This document shows, one piece after another, positions 1-5,883 of a stretch of DNA of 6,062 nucleotides (position 1 is its first letter; each line of letters opens with the position of its first letter). A model generated the notes under the pieces. The model did no database searches. It had not been told where the DNA came from and was given only the letters and a program-made list of their open reading frames with translations. Position numbers and translations under genes: made by a program. This stretch comes from Methanosarcinales archaeon (GTDB lineage Archaea > Halobacteriota > Syntropharchaeia > Alkanophagales > Methanospirareceae), in NCBI GenBank assembly GCA_003661125.1, contig QMVO01000114.1, positions 1 through 6,062 on the forward strand, read 5' to 3'.

Positions 1-82
1 ATTTATGAATTTGTGATTTGTGCATTAGTGATTGCGGATTGTGAATATTTTGTTAATTTTTATGATAAATTGAGGGTTATTG
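1..82. repeat. AT-rich non-coding stretch with degenerate heptamer repeat
   Basis: From base 9 to 43 the sequence is a run of imperfect 7-base units: ATTTGTG at 9-15, ATTTGTG at 16-22, ATTAGTG at 24-30, ATTGCGG at 31-37 and ATTGTG at 38-43. No reading frame continues from here into the cohesin gene: the frames close at TAA 66-68 and TGA 80-82. The stretch abuts the abrupt beginning of cohesin homology, so it may mark the point where the 5' end of that gene was lost or replaced. It could also be ordinary intergenic low-complexity sequence. Confidence 0.4.
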
Positions 83-188
83 ATCCGCCCCACTCCTCAG
101 GAAACTACATCGGTTTTTAATATTAGATATAAGTGATGTAACGGACCTCGACTCCGGACAATTTGACTTATCATTTGATTCGAGTGTT
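83..188 (+). pseudogene. Disrupted 5' part of the cohesin gene (frameshift, no start codon)
   Basis: Bases 83-124 read in frame 2 as a short Pro/Thr-rich segment ending SVFNI. Frame 3 from base 126 continues as DISDVTDLDSGQFDLSFDSS and joins the downstream open frame. SVFNI plus DISDVTDLDSGQFDL is what the first strands of an archaeal cohesin domain look like, so a single surplus base near 125 explains the break. Neither frame has an ATG, GTG or TTG in position: frame 3 from 69 to 188 has none, and frame 2 is closed by TGA at 80-82. The signal peptide that a PGF-CTERM protein must have is therefore missing. A sequencing error could explain the single base but not the missing signal peptide, unless a second error lies upstream. 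Confidence 0.6.
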
Positions 189-1004
189 GTGAATGCCACA
201 AATGTCACTGATGGTAGCGTGGATGGAGAAGCAATACCCGTATTGATGTGGGATTTTGTAGATGCGGATACAATCACAGTGATTTCAGACGTTAAAGGCG
301 TAAAGGGAGTAAGTGGTTCAGGGTATTTGGCAAAGATAGGGTTTGAGGTAAAGGGAAAGGGAGGAGATGAGTGCGTATTAGCTATAACCAAGGGGATGCT
401 TGTTGACAAAGACGCAATGGGAATACCAGCGAAATGGATTGATGGGGAATTAAAAGTGAGAGAAGAAGACGAAGAGGAGGAAGAGGAAGAAGAGGTCGGC
501 GAAGAAGTTATACCAGGGTCTCCAAAAATAACGGCTTGGAAACCTGCTGCAGCGGTTGTAGGCAATGCAGCAGGCGAGTCAAGAACTTTCAATATCTCTG
601 TAAACCAAATAGCAGATATTAGCTGGCAAATAAATGGAACAGAAGCGCAAACAAATGAAAGTACACGAGAAGCAGTTTTTACGAGGAGTGCAGTTATTGG
701 AACCTGGAACGTCTCGGCAATCGCAACTAACACAACCACGGGATTATTTGATTTGCACACGTGGATATGGAGCGTAACACTTACACCTGCTGCAACTGTA
801 ACTCCCTCGCCAGCACTGGCACCGGGGGTAACGCCTATGCCGACACCAACAATAGCACCGGGAGTAACACCAACACCAAAGCCAGCGGAAAAGCCAAAGG
901 CAAAGTCAACGCCTACACCAAAGCCTGCAATACCAGGATTCGAAGCGATATTTGCGATAGGTGTGGTGTGGGTGATTGCATATGAGCTGCTAAGGAAGCG
1001 ATGA
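189..1004 (+). CDS. Cohesin-domain surface protein with PGF-CTERM anchor, 5' damaged
   Basis: The longest open frame begins at GTG 189, but this lies inside the cohesin domain and has no Shine-Dalgarno, so it is probably not a true start; homology reaches back to about base 83. Counting from 189, residues 1-90 are the rest of the cohesin (MWDFVDADTITV, VSGSGYLAKIGFEV, LVDKDAMGIPAKWIDGEL). Residues 92-102 are an acidic Glu/Asp linker. Residues 112-199 form an Ig-like domain (GESRTFNISVNQIADISWQI) with five N-glycosylation sequons (NIS, NGT, NES, NVS, NTT). Residues 200-248 are a Thr-Pro spacer with the APGVTP motif twice. P249-G250-F251 begins the PGF-CTERM signal, followed by a hydrophobic segment and a basic RKR end. 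In the family this signal is processed by archaeosortase A and the protein is lipid-anchored at the surface. The likely role is a stalk presenting a cohesin to dockerin proteins, such as the binding protein encoded next. Whether this copy is still expressed is doubtful. Confidence 0.75.
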   Translation: MNATNVTDGSVDGEAIPVLMWDFVDADTITVISDVKGVKGVSGSGYLAKIGFEVKGKGGDECVLAITKGMLVDKDAMGIPAKWIDGELKVREEDEEEEEEEEVGEEVIPGSPKITAWKPAAAVVGNAAGESRTFNISVNQIADISWQINGTEAQTNESTREAVFTRSAVIGTWNVSAIATNTTTGLFDLHTWIWSVTLTPAATVTPSPALAPGVTPMPTPTIAPGVTPTPKPAEKPKAKSTPTPKPAIPGFEAIFAIGVVWVIAYELLRKR

Positions 1005-1044
1005 CGAGAAATGAGCAGAATAGAAAAGAATGGATGGATACCGG

Positions 1045-1064
1045 GCTGGGCGGATAATCCCAGC
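1045..1064 (+). other. GC-rich hairpin after the cohesin gene
   Basis: GCTGGG at 1045-1050 pairs perfectly with CCCAGC at 1059-1064 around an 8-base loop, 40 bases after the cohesin stop codon. It could end or stabilise the upstream transcript. No T-run follows, so it is not a clear terminator. Confidence 0.35.
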
Positions 1065-1069
1065 AAATA

Positions 1070-1170
1070 TGGGGAAAGATGGGAGATGAGAGAGGGGAGA
1101 TGGGAGAATAGAGAGAGAGGTAGATAGCCAACAGTTCCCTATTCCCTATTTGGCTATTCCTATCTCCATT
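1070..1170. repeat. Purine-rich tract followed by inverted repeat with pyrimidine-rich loop
   Basis: Bases 1070-1121 are almost purely purine, with repeated GGGAGATG-like units on the + strand. ATAGCCAA at 1124-1131 is the exact inverted complement of TTGGCTAT at 1150-1157. The loop between them contains TTCCCTAT followed by TCCCTATT, which can also pair imperfectly with the upstream purine tract. This lies just before the Shine-Dalgarno of the binding-protein gene, so alternative foldings of its leader are possible. No protein-coding content is seen in 1005-1205 and no convincing TATA box could be placed. Confidence 0.4.
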
Positions 1171-1183
1171 AATAAAAAAACTT

Positions 1184-1193
1184 AGGAGGTGAT
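1184..1193 (+). promoter_or_regulatory. Strong Shine-Dalgarno of the dockerin solute-binding protein
   Basis: AGGAGGTGAT matches the full anti-Shine-Dalgarno at the 3' end of archaeal 16S rRNA over ten bases. It ends 12 bases before ATG 1206. The exceptional match fixes the start codon and suggests high translation, as expected for a secreted receptor. Confidence 0.85.
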
Positions 1194-1205
1194 AAAGAAA
1201 AAAAA

Positions 1206-2951
1206 ATGAAACAAACGAGAATAAGAAAAGGAGCATCGTTTGGAATAATCGCAGTGATGGTAAGCGCAATGCTGTTAGCATCAATGCCAACGGTAAGTGC
1301 AAAGCTTTACGGCGATGCCAACGGTGACGGGAAAATAGACATGCGAGACGTAACATACGTAGGACTGATAATTCTTGGTAAGAAACCGGCTAACGAATTG
1401 GCAGATGCGAATCAGGATGGACGTGTAAACGTGGGTGACATAACTTATATCGAGTTGGTTATTCTTGGAGAGGCGCCTTTCCCCGGTGGCGATATTACAG
1501 TGGTTTGTACACGGGAGTTTAAAGGACTTCACCCCACTGGCTTTAGTGGAAGTTGGGGTGCGCCAAATGTTCTTGTGTATGAACCGTTAGCAGATTTCGA
1601 GAACGACTACAGAGAGAAAGTTCCCGTATTGGCAGAATCATGGGAGATGTCCTCTGACGGAAAGCAATGGACTTTTCATCTTCGAAGAGGAGTCAAATTC
1701 CACGATGGCACGGATTTTGATTCAGATGATGTGAAATTTACTTTTGAGTGGAAACTTGAGCACGATCGCACGTGGATACAGGGGCTTGAAAGAATCGAGT
1801 GTCCAGATGAGTATACGGTCAAATTCTTCTTTGATCGACCAAGATTCATCTTATCTTCAGATTTTGCCACCCCTCAGTGCGGTATTATGAGCAGTACTAC
1901 GCCTCTCGACGAAGATGGAAATGTAAAGAAAGCCATTGGTACCGGTCCATTTAAAGTTGCTGACTACTCGAAACAACAGGTTATTCTAGAGAGGAACAAT
2001 GAATATTGGGGGAAGAAGGCAAAGCTTGAGAAGATCACTATGCGGGTGATTCCTGATGCCAATACTCACATCATGGCATTAGAGGCAGGGGAAGTGGACA
2101 TAATACCCTGTATCGAGGCGTTTGCATCGGTCCCCATGCTAGAGGCAAATCCCGACCTAAAAGTCTCCGGTAAACTATCTGTTGGTACATTTATACTTTA
2201 CATGAACACAAAAAGAGAACCGTTTACTGACGTAAGAGTTAGAAAAGCGATTAACTATGCTATAGATAAGGAAAGCATAACAGAAACTATCTTGGAAGGC
2301 ACCTGTAAACCAGCGAAGTATATGTTCTCACCTGTCTTTGAGAAGTTTATAGATGAGGATGCCGTTCCCTATGAATACGATCCAACAAAGGCAGAAGAGC
2401 TTCTTGCAGATGCTGGATGGGTGGATACAGATGGCGATGGATACCTCGACAAAAAGGGCAAGCCGTTCGAGGTGACCTTGACCTTCCAAACAGGGTCACT
2501 TGATTTTCCAATGGTGGTAGAAGCCCTTCAATACCAGTTAGGAGAGCTTGGCATTCTGGTAACCTTAAACCCTGTAGAACCTGCATTACGGAGCGAGCTA
2601 CAAAAATCTGGAGACTTTGATTTCCTCTTCACCTGGCAAAGCTATATACCCCACGACGACCCATCGCTTTATTACGAAGGGTATTATCATTCCGAGAGAG
2701 GAAGATACCACTTTCTTGAAGATCCGGAGATTGACGCTCTGATTGATGAGCTTGAGTCTACTGGAGATACGCAAAAGCGTCTGGAGCTCCATTACGCATT
2801 ACAAAGGGAAATTATGGATAGAGCCCCTGCGGTCTTCCTCTATCATCGTGGAGATTATATGGCTATGAAAAAATGCATAAAGGACTTCGAGGTAACTATT
2901 GGAAGCTGGATGCTTTACAAGCAATTAACCAAAGCTTATTCAGCATGCTAA
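1206..2951 (+). CDS. Dockerin-fused family 5 (peptide/nickel type) ABC solute-binding protein
   Basis: This 581-residue protein is the extracellular receptor of an ABC importer. Residues 1-32 are a Sec signal peptide (basic MKQTRIRK, hydrophobic core, cleavage after VSA). No lipobox cysteine is present. Residues 35-88 are a type I dockerin with two calcium loops: D37-N39-D41-D45-D48 and D67-N69-D71-N75-D78, each followed by a short helix. Residues 95 to the end are an SBP_bac_5 domain, recognisable from LAESWEMSSDGKQWTFHLRR and GVKFHDGTDFDSDDVKFTFE (143-180), IGTGPFKV (244-251), VRVRKAINYAIDKESI (343-358) and the C-terminal PAVFLY. This family binds oligopeptides, nickel or nickel chelates, or other small ligands; the sequence alone does not say which. 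A dockerin on a receptor implies it is held by a cohesin, plausibly that of the upstream gene. A further calcium-like loop, DTDGDGYLD, occurs at 407-415. The last residue is cysteine. Confidence 0.95.
   Translation: MKQTRIRKGASFGIIAVMVSAMLLASMPTVSAKLYGDANGDGKIDMRDVTYVGLIILGKKPANELADANQDGRVNVGDITYIELVILGEAPFPGGDITVVCTREFKGLHPTGFSGSWGAPNVLVYEPLADFENDYREKVPVLAESWEMSSDGKQWTFHLRRGVKFHDGTDFDSDDVKFTFEWKLEHDRTWIQGLERIECPDEYTVKFFFDRPRFILSSDFATPQCGIMSSTTPLDEDGNVKKAIGTGPFKVADYSKQQVILERNNEYWGKKAKLEKITMRVIPDANTHIMALEAGEVDIIPCIEAFASVPMLEANPDLKVSGKLSVGTFILYMNTKREPFTDVRVRKAINYAIDKESITETILEGTCKPAKYMFSPVFEKFIDEDAVPYEYDPTKAEELLADAGWVDTDGDGYLDKKGKPFEVTLTFQTGSLDFPMVVEALQYQLGELGILVTLNPVEPALRSELQKSGDFDFLFTWQSYIPHDDPSLYYEGYYHSERGRYHFLEDPEIDALIDELESTGDTQKRLELHYALQREIMDRAPAVFLYHRGDYMAMKKCIKDFEVTIGSWMLYKQLTKAYSAC
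1311..1469 (+). other. Type I dockerin domain within the solute-binding protein
   Basis: Two F-hand repeats, GDANGDGKIDMRDVTYVGLI and ADANQDGRVNVGDITYIELV, each carry Asp/Asn at loop positions 1, 3, 5, 9 and 12, as required for calcium binding. The residues at positions 10-11, which set cohesin specificity in known dockerins, differ between repeats (Met-Arg and Val-Gly). This suggests a single binding face rather than the dual mode of symmetric dockerins. The domain sits directly after signal cleavage, an N-terminal placement; in cellulosomal enzymes it is usually C-terminal. Confidence 0.93.
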
Positions 2952-2952
2952 G

Positions 2953-2997
2953 ACACCCGGAGTAACGCCTACTCCAAAGCTCGACGGAACAGAGTGA
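2953..2997 (+). pseudogene. Remnant of a Thr-Pro surface-protein linker
   Basis: Immediately after the binding-protein stop, in another frame, the bases read TPGVTPTPKLDGTE and then a stop. Bases 2959-2980 match 861-882 in the spacer of the upstream cohesin gene at 19 of 22 positions, and all three differences fall at codon third positions of the Thr-Pro motif. The wobble-only pattern points to a stretch that evolved as coding sequence. It may be the tail of a lost surface-protein gene or of an older C-terminal extension of the receptor. Confidence 0.45.
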
Positions 2998-3005
2998 AAG
3001 AAAAG

Positions 3006-3040
3006 AAAAAAAATTGGAGAGGTTTTTTTTATTCCCTCTC
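3006..3040 (+). terminator. Probable poly-T terminator with hairpins after the binding-protein gene
   Basis: A run of eight A (3006-3013) faces a run of eight T (3023-3030) across a 9-base spacer. GAGAGG (3017-3022) is also complementary to CCTCTC (3035-3040) around the T-run. T-runs in the non-template strand terminate archaeal RNA polymerase. The position, 55-90 bases after the receptor stop and just before a TATA-like box, fits partial termination that lets the receptor be made in excess over the permeases. Confidence 0.5.
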
Positions 3041-3045
3041 AAAAT

Positions 3046-3055
3046 ATTTATAATA
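3046..3055 (+). promoter_or_regulatory. Possible archaeal TATA box before the methyltransferase
   Basis: ATTTATAATA in an AT-rich context after a T-run resembles an archaeal box A. A start of transcription about 25 bases downstream would fall near ATG 3077, giving a leaderless message, while read-through from upstream would use the Shine-Dalgarno at 3067-3071. This is inferred from spacing only. Confidence 0.3.
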
Positions 3056-3066
3056 CAAAACTTAGT

Positions 3067-3071
3067 GGAGG
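3067..3071 (+). promoter_or_regulatory. Shine-Dalgarno deciding the methyltransferase start
   Basis: GGAGG ends five bases before ATG 3077. It supports that start over the upstream in-frame TTG at 3014, which would add 21 residues read through the T-run and TATA-like box, and over the ATGs at 3086 and 3098, which are farther away. Confidence 0.75.
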
Positions 3072-3076
3072 TTGAA

Positions 3077-3955
3077 ATGCGGCAAATGTTCTTGCATATG
3101 AATCAAATAGACTGGGATGAATTATGGAAGAGAGCGATACTTGATGCCTCCTGGATGAGGTGGCGAAGGGATCCGGTTGAATTCTGGAATAGAAGGTCGG
3201 AGTGGTATAACAAAGCAGTGAAAGGACGAGTTGAGCGCACACAGGGGATTATTGCAAAACTTGACCTTGATCCCGAATGTATGGTTCTCGACATCGGCTC
3301 GGGACCAGGCACGTTCACCATACCCATAGCAAAGATCGTAAAGCATGCCACTGCTATCGACATCTCAAAAGGTATGCTTACGTGTCTTCGGGAGAATGCC
3401 GAGAAGGAGGGGGTTAGAAATATAGCGTGCATCAACAAGAAATGGGAAGATGTGGAGCTGGGGAATGACATAGAAGAACACGATATTGTGATCGCCTCGT
3501 ACTCCCTTTTTGCCATGCTCGATATAAAAGAGGCGCTTTTGAAGATGGACCGAGTAGCCAGGAAAACGGTCTACCTTCTCACCTCTGCAGGGGAGCAAAC
3601 ATCGAATTATAATAAGCTCTGGCCGAAATTATACGGTGAGGAGTACGTCCCAGGCCCCGATTATATCTACATTGTAAACGTTCTTTATCAGATAGGAATC
3701 TGTGCCAATGTGGAAATCTTGGAATATGAATACAAGCAACACTTTTCCAGCCTTGATGAGGCGGTAGAATACTGGATGAATAATTTCGATGAGGTGCCAC
3801 CGGGAGCGGAGGAGATCATCAGGGAATATATTGCTGAACTCCTGATTGAAGAGGAGGACGCATTCTGGTCGAAACAAAAGACAAAAACCGCCTTGATCTG
3901 GTGGCATAAAGAAAAGGAATCAGAAGGACAGGAGGATGCTGTGAAAAATATTTAG
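3077..3955 (+). CDS. Class I SAM-dependent methyltransferase in the importer cluster
   Basis: This 292-residue cytoplasmic protein has no signal peptide or membrane segment. Residues 1-55 are a polar, Trp-rich N-terminal part (IDWDELWKRA, SWMRWRRDPVEFW) with many basic residues. The Rossmann-type domain follows: motif I is VLDIGSGPG at 70-78, which binds S-adenosylmethionine; AID at 93-95 supplies the acidic residue for the ribose; KKWEDV at 121-126 and HDIVIASYSL at 135-144 fit later core motifs. The C-terminal part (from about 185) is probably a substrate-specific cap containing WWHKEKE near the end. The substrate is not identifiable. Its position between an importer's receptor and permeases, 95 bases before the permease gene, suggests a shared operon and a role in making or modifying the transported ligand, or a regulatory methylation. 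Similar genes are, as far as I recall, found beside peptide/nickel importers in methanogens, but I cannot verify that here. Confidence 0.92.
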   Translation: MRQMFLHMNQIDWDELWKRAILDASWMRWRRDPVEFWNRRSEWYNKAVKGRVERTQGIIAKLDLDPECMVLDIGSGPGTFTIPIAKIVKHATAIDISKGMLTCLRENAEKEGVRNIACINKKWEDVELGNDIEEHDIVIASYSLFAMLDIKEALLKMDRVARKTVYLLTSAGEQTSNYNKLWPKLYGEEYVPGPDYIYIVNVLYQIGICANVEILEYEYKQHFSSLDEAVEYWMNNFDEVPPGAEEIIREYIAELLIEEEDAFWSKQKTKTALIWWHKEKESEGQEDAVKNI

Positions 3956-3991
3956 CTTGCCGGAAAATCTGATTGTAGAGAAAGGAGTACT

Positions 3992-4057
3992 ATGGTCGAT
4001 ACATGGAGTGGAAAATGCTCTGATTTCGTGGAGGGAGGAATAGGTTTGCCATGCTAA
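3992..4057 (+). CDS. Putative 21-residue leader peptide or microprotein overlapping the permease start
   Basis: ATG 3992 is preceded by AAAGGAG (3981-3987) at normal Shine-Dalgarno spacing. The frame runs 21 codons (starts MVDTWSGKC, ends GIGLPC) to TAA 4055-4057, overlapping the permease start in the pattern ATGCTAA. This arrangement is typical of translational coupling. The peptide has two cysteines (9 and 21) and no hydrophobic stretch. It could be a leader that gates permease translation, a real small peptide, or a chance frame. It is too short for codon-use arguments. Confidence 0.35.
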   Translation: MVDTWSGKCSDFVEGGIGLPC

Positions 4058-5004
4058 AATTCATTGCTAAAAGATTGTTATTGATGTTCATAGTCGCATT
4101 AGGCGTGACTATAATGACATTTTCAATAATGCACTTTGCCCCAGGCGACCCTGCCGAGATGATAGCGATTGCAAGATATGGAACGGAGGATGTAAGTCAA
4201 GAGGAGATTGACTGGATAAGAGCACAAGAAGGTCTCGATGCTCCTGTGCACATCCAGTATCTCAGATGGCTAAACCATGTGCTGCATGGCGATCTCGGGC
4301 GCTCCTTAATAACCGGTGAATCAGTGTTAACAGAATTTTTACTCAGGTTTCCAGCCACATTGAAATTAGCTATCGCAAGCATGATCGTATCGCTGTTAAT
4401 AGCGATTCCAATTGGAATTATCTCAGCAACCAAGCAATATTCTGTAACAGATAATGTCAGCATGATAGGAGCGCTAATAGGCGTTTCTATGCCTAATTTC
4501 TGGCTGGGATTACTGCTTATGTTGCTCTTCTCATTATATCTTGGTTTACTCCCGGTATGCGGCTATGGAGATGGAGATATCAAACACATGATATTGCCTG
4601 CTATAACGCTTGGGACAGGCATGGCTGCAATAATAACCAGACTTACAAGGTCAAGCATGTTAGAGGTGCTTAAGCAAGATTACATTACAACTGCGAGGGC
4701 AAAGGGCTTGCGTGAAAAAGTCATTATCTGTAAGCATGCATTAAAAAATGCATTGATTCCTGTTGTCACGGTCATTGGTTTGCAATTTGGTTGGGCACTT
4801 GAGGGTGCAGTGATCGTTGAAACGATATTTGCTTGGCCAGGTGTGGGCAAGTTATTGGTTGATTCGATATTTGCACGTGATTTCGCGATGATTCAAGGTT
4901 GTGTATTGTTCATTGCAGTTATATTTGTTCTTGTTAATTTAATGGTTGATATTTCGTATGCTTATCTGGATCCAAGGATAAGATATGAAAAGGAGGGAAG
5001 ATAA
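4051..5004 (+). CDS. ABC importer permease, DppB/NikB family
   Basis: This 317-residue membrane protein is one half of the translocation pore of a peptide/nickel-type importer. It has the family layout: a first membrane helix at about 9-29 followed by MHFAPGDPAE, an outside loop with HIQYLRWLNHVLHGDLGRSL (67-86), then helices at roughly 102-125, 137-160, 178-198, 237-258 and 282-302. The EAA loop that docks on the ATPase is at about 211-237 (TTARAKGLREKVIICKHALK). The tail YAYLDPRIRYE is typical. Length is normal. The start is set by a GGAGGGAGG Shine-Dalgarno at 4030-4038, about 12 bases upstream, and it overlaps the stop of a tiny upstream frame. The next gene starts within its stop codon. 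The substrate cannot be told from the permease, so no nik or dpp symbol is assigned. Confidence 0.97.
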   Translation: MLKFIAKRLLLMFIVALGVTIMTFSIMHFAPGDPAEMIAIARYGTEDVSQEEIDWIRAQEGLDAPVHIQYLRWLNHVLHGDLGRSLITGESVLTEFLLRFPATLKLAIASMIVSLLIAIPIGIISATKQYSVTDNVSMIGALIGVSMPNFWLGLLLMLLFSLYLGLLPVCGYGDGDIKHMILPAITLGTGMAAIITRLTRSSMLEVLKQDYITTARAKGLREKVIICKHALKNALIPVVTVIGLQFGWALEGAVIVETIFAWPGVGKLLVDSIFARDFAMIQGCVLFIAVIFVLVNLMVDISYAYLDPRIRYEKEGR

Positions 5005-5861
5005 TGGAGAGTCGGTTAGCAGTGATTTTTAAGCAATTTTTGGAGCATAAAATAGCAATGGTTGGAGCCTTGATAATTCTGTTTCTGGCATTTATTGCGA
5101 TATTTGCGCCTTATATTGCCCCACATGATCCCATTGAGATAAATCTAAAAGAACGTTTGCTATCTCCTAATGGTGAATATCCTCTTGGAACAGATAACTT
5201 AGGGAGATGTGTGTTGAGCAGAATAATATATGGAACCAGAGTTTCTTTACGGATAGGAATAATGGTAGTAGGAATAACAAGTGCTGTCGGCATAGCGCTT
5301 GGAATGATGGCAGGTTATTATGGCAGAACTCTTGGTGAGATAATTATGAGAATAGTGGACATAATGTTAGCGTTTCCGGGGATTATATTGGCATTGGCGA
5401 TTGCCGGTGCATTGGGGCCTGGCCTTTTTAATGTGATGATAGCGTTAGCAATAATAGGCTGGACAGGATATGCCAGAGTAGTGCGAGGGGTAGTGTTATC
5501 TATAAAAGAGAGGGAGTTCGTGGAATCAGCAAGATCACTTGGTGCCAGTGATTTTTATATCATTTCTCGGCATATTCTGCCAAGTTGTGTAGCACCGGTT
5601 ATCGTGCTGGCAACGCTAGGTATGGCTAATGTGATCCTCGCGGCAGCGGCATTAAGTTTTCTTGGACTTGGTGCCCAACCGCCAACTCCAGAGTGGGGAT
5701 CAATGTTAAACGGTGGTCGTGCTTTCATGCGAACAGCGCCGCACTTAACGACTTTTCCGGGATTGGCGATAATGGTTACTGTGTTAGCATTCAATTTCTT
5801 AGGGGATGGATTACGAGATGCTTTAGATCCAAGATTAAAAGAAAAGGTGATAGAAAGGTAG
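5004..5861 (+). CDS. ABC importer permease, DppC/NikC family
   Basis: This is the second pore subunit, 285 residues and full length. A first membrane helix at about 19-38 ends in APYIAPHDPIE. The family signature GTDNLGRCVLSRIIYGTR is at 62-79; the usual residue after GR is Asp, here Cys69. Further helices lie at about 82-104, 118-138, 142-158, 198-220 and 250-268. The EAA loop is at about 174-193 (ESARSLGASDFYIISRHILP), and the end reads FLGDGLRDALDPRLK as expected. The start overlaps the preceding stop as TAATG, with GGAGGG at 4992-4997 as Shine-Dalgarno, so translation is coupled and equal amounts of the two permeases are likely. The ATPase subunits that normally follow are absent; a hairpin and an insertion sequence come next. 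Confidence 0.97.
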   Translation: MESRLAVIFKQFLEHKIAMVGALIILFLAFIAIFAPYIAPHDPIEINLKERLLSPNGEYPLGTDNLGRCVLSRIIYGTRVSLRIGIMVVGITSAVGIALGMMAGYYGRTLGEIIMRIVDIMLAFPGIILALAIAGALGPGLFNVMIALAIIGWTGYARVVRGVVLSIKEREFVESARSLGASDFYIISRHILPSCVAPVIVLATLGMANVILAAAALSFLGLGAQPPTPEWGSMLNGGRAFMRTAPHLTTFPGLAIMVTVLAFNFLGDGLRDALDPRLKEKVIER

Positions 5862-5863
5862 AG

Positions 5864-5882
5864 AAGTGATAGATTATCACTT
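5864..5882 (+). other. Perfect 8-bp inverted repeat after the permease operon
   Basis: AAGTGATA (5864-5871) and TATCACTT (5875-5882) form an 8-bp stem with a 3-base loop, starting two bases after the permease stop. No T-run follows, so it may be an RNA-stabilising 3' hairpin, a weak terminator or a palindromic protein-binding site. Confidence 0.5.
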
Positions 5883-5883
5883 G

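Noticed and set aside
189..191. GTG as the true start of the cohesin protein
   Set aside because: It has no Shine-Dalgarno, lies within the cohesin fold and leaves a PGF-CTERM protein without a signal peptide.
77..1066. Long minus-strand open frame of 329 codons opposite the cohesin gene
   Set aside because: Its serine run mirrors the Glu tract and its Gly/Val/Ala repeats mirror the Thr-Pro spacer. The + strand carries recognisable cohesin, Ig-like and PGF-CTERM features, so this is a shadow.
913..1356. Minus-strand frame spanning the gap before the receptor gene
   Set aside because: It overlaps the PGF-CTERM end and the dockerin/signal-peptide region antisense, is rich in Leu/Phe/Ser from the purine tract, and resembles no known family.
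3014..3076. TTG 3014 as the methyltransferase start
   Set aside because: The added 21 residues are translated from a T-run and a TATA-like box, and no ribosome site precedes them, while ATG 3077 has GGAGG at close spacing.
3103..3907. Several minus-strand frames across the methyltransferase gene
   Set aside because: They lie opposite clear methyltransferase motifs and show no domain content or ribosome sites.
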